DNA from: Scytalidium lignicola
Taxonomy: Eukaryota > Ascomycota > Leotiomycetes
Reading direction: 5' to 3'
Assembly: GCA_002812745.2 (NCBI GenBank)
Contig: NCSJ02000412.1
Location: forward strand, 1 to 35,220
Length of the DNA: 35,220 nt
Made by a program: the position numbers and the translations under genes. The notes beneath the pieces were generated by a model. The model saw nothing but the letters and a program-made list of their open reading frames with translations, made no database searches and had not been told where the DNA came from. Of this stretch, positions 33,073 through 35,220 are shown one piece after another (the stretch's first letter is position 1; the number at the start of each line of letters is the position of its first letter).

Positions 33073-34424
33073 TACCGATAATTAATTTGTACAGATGTTA
33101 CAGAAACATGCCAGCTAATCATGCCAAGGCACTAGATAGCCTTTGCACAGTATAATGACCTTTCAAACAGTACAAAAACTCTGAGGTGAAGTAATGACGA
33201 ATAAAAATTTCTAGTTAGATAAGTTTAAATTAAATTGCTAGTTTCATACCAATCATGAATAATATTATTCACACACCAATCGTAGTAGGTACGTGTAACC
33301 AACATATCACTGAATTTAACTTCAACTAAAAACTATTGCACAATAGCCAAGCAGGCCTAGAAATACAGTAACCGGTAACCCCTATTTCCCACCTTCTGTA
33401 GATCCCTGTACAGTAGATCCCCTCGCACTGGATAAGATACCAGTGTGATCTTTTGTGCAGGACCGGCACGACCGGATAACTAAATAGAGGGGGATCTGCA
33501 ACAAATAAAAGGAAAGTAGGGTAGTGCTAGCATGGGTCTAAATAACCTTGTATTTAAGCCCACCACTCAGTACAGTAATATTCCTAGCGTGTTGTAAGCA
33601 CTAGAGACCAGTAAACTGCAATAATTAACTATCCTGTATGATTTGGTTCCAATCCCCAATCGCCCACCTTGCCGTTTAATATGAACAGATTAATTATCAC
33701 ACTGAGTGGAGTTTGTACAAGGGCAAGAGGTTAGATAAGACCGGGTCAAAGGTTCAAGGGCTACGCTGATACATGGATGAAAAATCCCTCCTTTTGCAAT
33801 TAGGTAGTATCGTGTGCAACATAGTCGGTGACATTATGATTTGCCCATGTAATTAGCATGCTGTAGTATTAGAAACATAAGTTCTAATTAGCGTTGTTGA
33901 GTTGGATTCACATCAGCAGGAGAGTATGGCAGGCTGCCAATACTACATTGCATTAGCCGAGTCAGCAGTCAACGCTGGTAATGAAAGCCACCTAGTAACT
34001 TATTTATGGATAATTTACAGCTCTTAATACCCGGCACAGTAATTCTAGTTACCGGTATTGTACAATTTAGATTGATAGATGTCTAAAGTAGCCTTAACAG
34101 TTCGTTTTACCTATCTATTCACATTATTTCGATGTTGTCTGATATTAGGCGCCGACATCATTTATAGGGCATAGCTGGTTGATTGTATATGTAGCTATTA
34201 TTTCACAACTTCTTACTCAATATGTGACCATTTTTTGCTTCGGCTAGAGTTTATAAAGCTTTGTAGACTACCGTAGAGTCTGACCGTTGATCTAATAGCG
34301 AACTACTCCGTAAACTCATAGTGAGACTACTAGGAAGTATAGGACTGCATCCTGCAGGATCCACCTCCCTAGTGCTGACAACAAGCTGCAGGAAAAATTG
34401 TATGTTGGTCTGGGTGCTTTACAG

Positions 34425-34600
34425 TCTGGACTGAACTGTAAGGCATTCAGACGAGACTAGACTATAAGGTAATTAAACTGTAAGGCATTAAGATGAGATC
34501 AAACTGAACTGTAAGGCATCAAATTATAAGGTATTTAAACTGTATAGTCTGAAATTTAAAGCTTTAATACCTTATAGTCTGATTAGACTGTTAAACTGTA
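34425..34600. repeat. degenerate direct and inverted repeat array
   Basis: The unit AACTGTAAGGCAT occurs at about 34433, 34478 and 34508, alternating with ACTATAAGGTAATT-like units. An inverted version (AATACCTTATAGTCTGA) follows near 34567-34583 and AT-rich TAAATTTAAATTTAAATT closes the block. It lies 150 bp before the right LTR and could be a remnant of a small palindromic element. Confidence 0.7.
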
Positions 34601-34747
34601 TAAATTTAAATTTAAATTAAAATAATAAATGTTGTGATATCTTGTATGTCACCTTAGGCATCATCTTGTTTATTATATGTGGCTTCCCTTTTTAGTAGTC
34701 TATTAGTTAGCTCTCTTTACTTGTGTATGTATATAGTTATTACAATA

Positions 34748-35075
34748 TGTTATGGATAGTACTTAACAAGCTGATTAGTGTAAGCTTGAGACTCGGTACA
34801 TAGAAGATGTGCATAGAGAACTTAACAATCAGGGATCATGTGATGGAGTCCTAGGACCCTTAGAGGATTCCAAGGACTTTAAAGATTTTAAGGGATCTAA
34901 TTGTATTTCATTATCTATATAAGTATGCTGTAAGAACATAAGAGTAAACTCCTTATATTCAACTTAAATATATTATTAGATCTTACCTTTAACGTAGTCA
35001 CCTGTTGAAGTGTCTTCTGTTTCTGTTGTCCTTGAATATTTATATTACCCTTGTTATTCAGTAACCTGGATAACA
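34748..35075 (+). repeat. LTR of family A, right copy (5' LTR, plus orientation)
   Basis: This 328-bp LTR begins TGTTATGGATAGTAC and ends CCTGGATAACA, termini that are inverted repeats (TGTTAT/ATAACA). It aligns fully with 4129-4474 (inverted) and 14809-15139. It is less AT-shifted than the others and keeps more C and G, so it seems the least mutated copy. A gag start follows 34 bp downstream. Confidence 0.88.
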
Positions 35076-35109
35076 TAGTTTTATAACATTTTGAACATCA
35101 CTTATCTTG

Positions 35110-35220
35110 ATGAATCAAGATTTGAAAACAGATATATTAGTAGATAATAATAATAATGAACAACAACTTGAAAAAGGTTTTGAAGNAAGGCTTTGAAGAA
35201 GAATCTGAAGAGGAATTAAA
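35110..35220 (+). pseudogene. gag start of the right family A element (partial)
   Basis: ATG at 35110 opens MNQDLKTDILVDNNNNEQQL followed by an acidic EKGFEE-type repeat. The N at about 35186 makes the frame end early; comparison with the left copy, which reads GAAGAAGGC there, shows that the N is an extra base, so the frame is probably open at this point in the genome. The two CAA codons that are TAA in the left copy are kept here. Confidence 0.7.

Larger units (their letters stand above)
32013..34400. other. 2.4-kb intergenic region
   Basis: Apart from the promoter side of the secreted protein gene and the second copy of the dispersed repeat (32856-33072), nothing can be supported. Short CAGTA/TACTG strings recur (CTGTACAGTAG at 33407-33417; TACAGTA near 33571). 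A 65-codon plus-strand frame at 32356 has no protein character. Confidence 0.55.
34748..35220 (+). mobile_element. Ty3/gypsy retrotransposon of family A, 5' end, continues past the right edge
   Basis: The 5' LTR (34748-35075) and leader are followed by the first codons of gag. The arrangement is the mirror image of element 1 at the left edge. Only the first 473 bp are in the window, so integrity of the rest cannot be judged. Confidence 0.85.

Noticed and set aside
16839..34747. Secondary-metabolite gene cluster
   Set aside because: There is one hydrolase but no synthase, P450, oxidoreductase, transporter or regulator beside it; spacing is wide.
1..35220. tRNA, rRNA or CRISPR arrays
   Set aside because: No cloverleaf-compatible A/B box pair, rRNA signature or regular spacer array was recognised by eye on either strand.

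Overview
The window looks like a nuclear scaffold piece from a filamentous ascomycete (Pezizomycotina; the class cannot be fixed from this sequence). The evidence is short GT..AG introns (54-122 bp) with CTAAC/CTAAT-like branch sites, a fungal-type seven-helix 'rhodopsin-like' membrane protein, a cysteine-rich small secreted protein, and Ty3/gypsy elements whose key codons are lost by C-to-T/G-to-A changes, the signature of repeat-induced point mutation (RIP).

Layout. 1-15.3 kb is a very AT-rich nest of decayed Ty3/gypsy retrotransposons. (i) A minus-strand element has its 5' LTR at 4129-4474, then gag, protease and reverse transcriptase running off the left edge. (ii) A plus-strand pol remnant (integrase, chromodomain) lies at about 4.5-6.2 kb. 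(iii) A nearly complete minus-strand element is bounded by two LTRs of 268 and 267 bp (6208-6475 and 13566-13832). (iv) A plus-strand chromodomain remnant is followed by an LTR at 14809-15139. Composition changes abruptly near 15.3 kb at a 14-bp C run. A Tc1/mariner-type element with perfect 33-bp inverted repeats (15471-16838) sits just inside the boundary; its transposase frame is broken by two TAG codons.

16.8-34.7 kb is a gene-sparse, ordinary-composition island with five genes: a secreted substrate-binding-like protein (18517-19649, one intron), a fungal rhodopsin-like integral membrane protein (22347-23787, six introns, one apparent frameshift), a small hypothetical protein (25747-26142, minus), an alpha/beta hydrolase (27862-28958, one intron) and a small secreted cysteine-rich protein (31596-32012, minus). 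Between them are long intergenic stretches with two likely gene relics, a dispersed repeat of about 190 bp present twice, and recurrent TACAGTACTGTA palindromes. At 34.4-34.6 kb there is a small repeat array, and from 34748 a 5' LTR of the same family as the left-edge element begins, now in plus orientation, with its gag start before the window ends.

The five genes do not form an obvious pathway or cluster. The picture is a small accessory gene island enclosed by outward-facing copies of one retrotransposon family. I found no clearly new molecular system. The most interesting items are the eukaryotic secreted substrate-binding-like protein, the effector-like cysteine-rich protein, the unexplained stretch of about 2 kb inside the complete retroelement, and the repeated palindromes. 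Isolated N characters next to homopolymers suggest assembly uncertainty, which matters for the apparent frameshift in the membrane protein.
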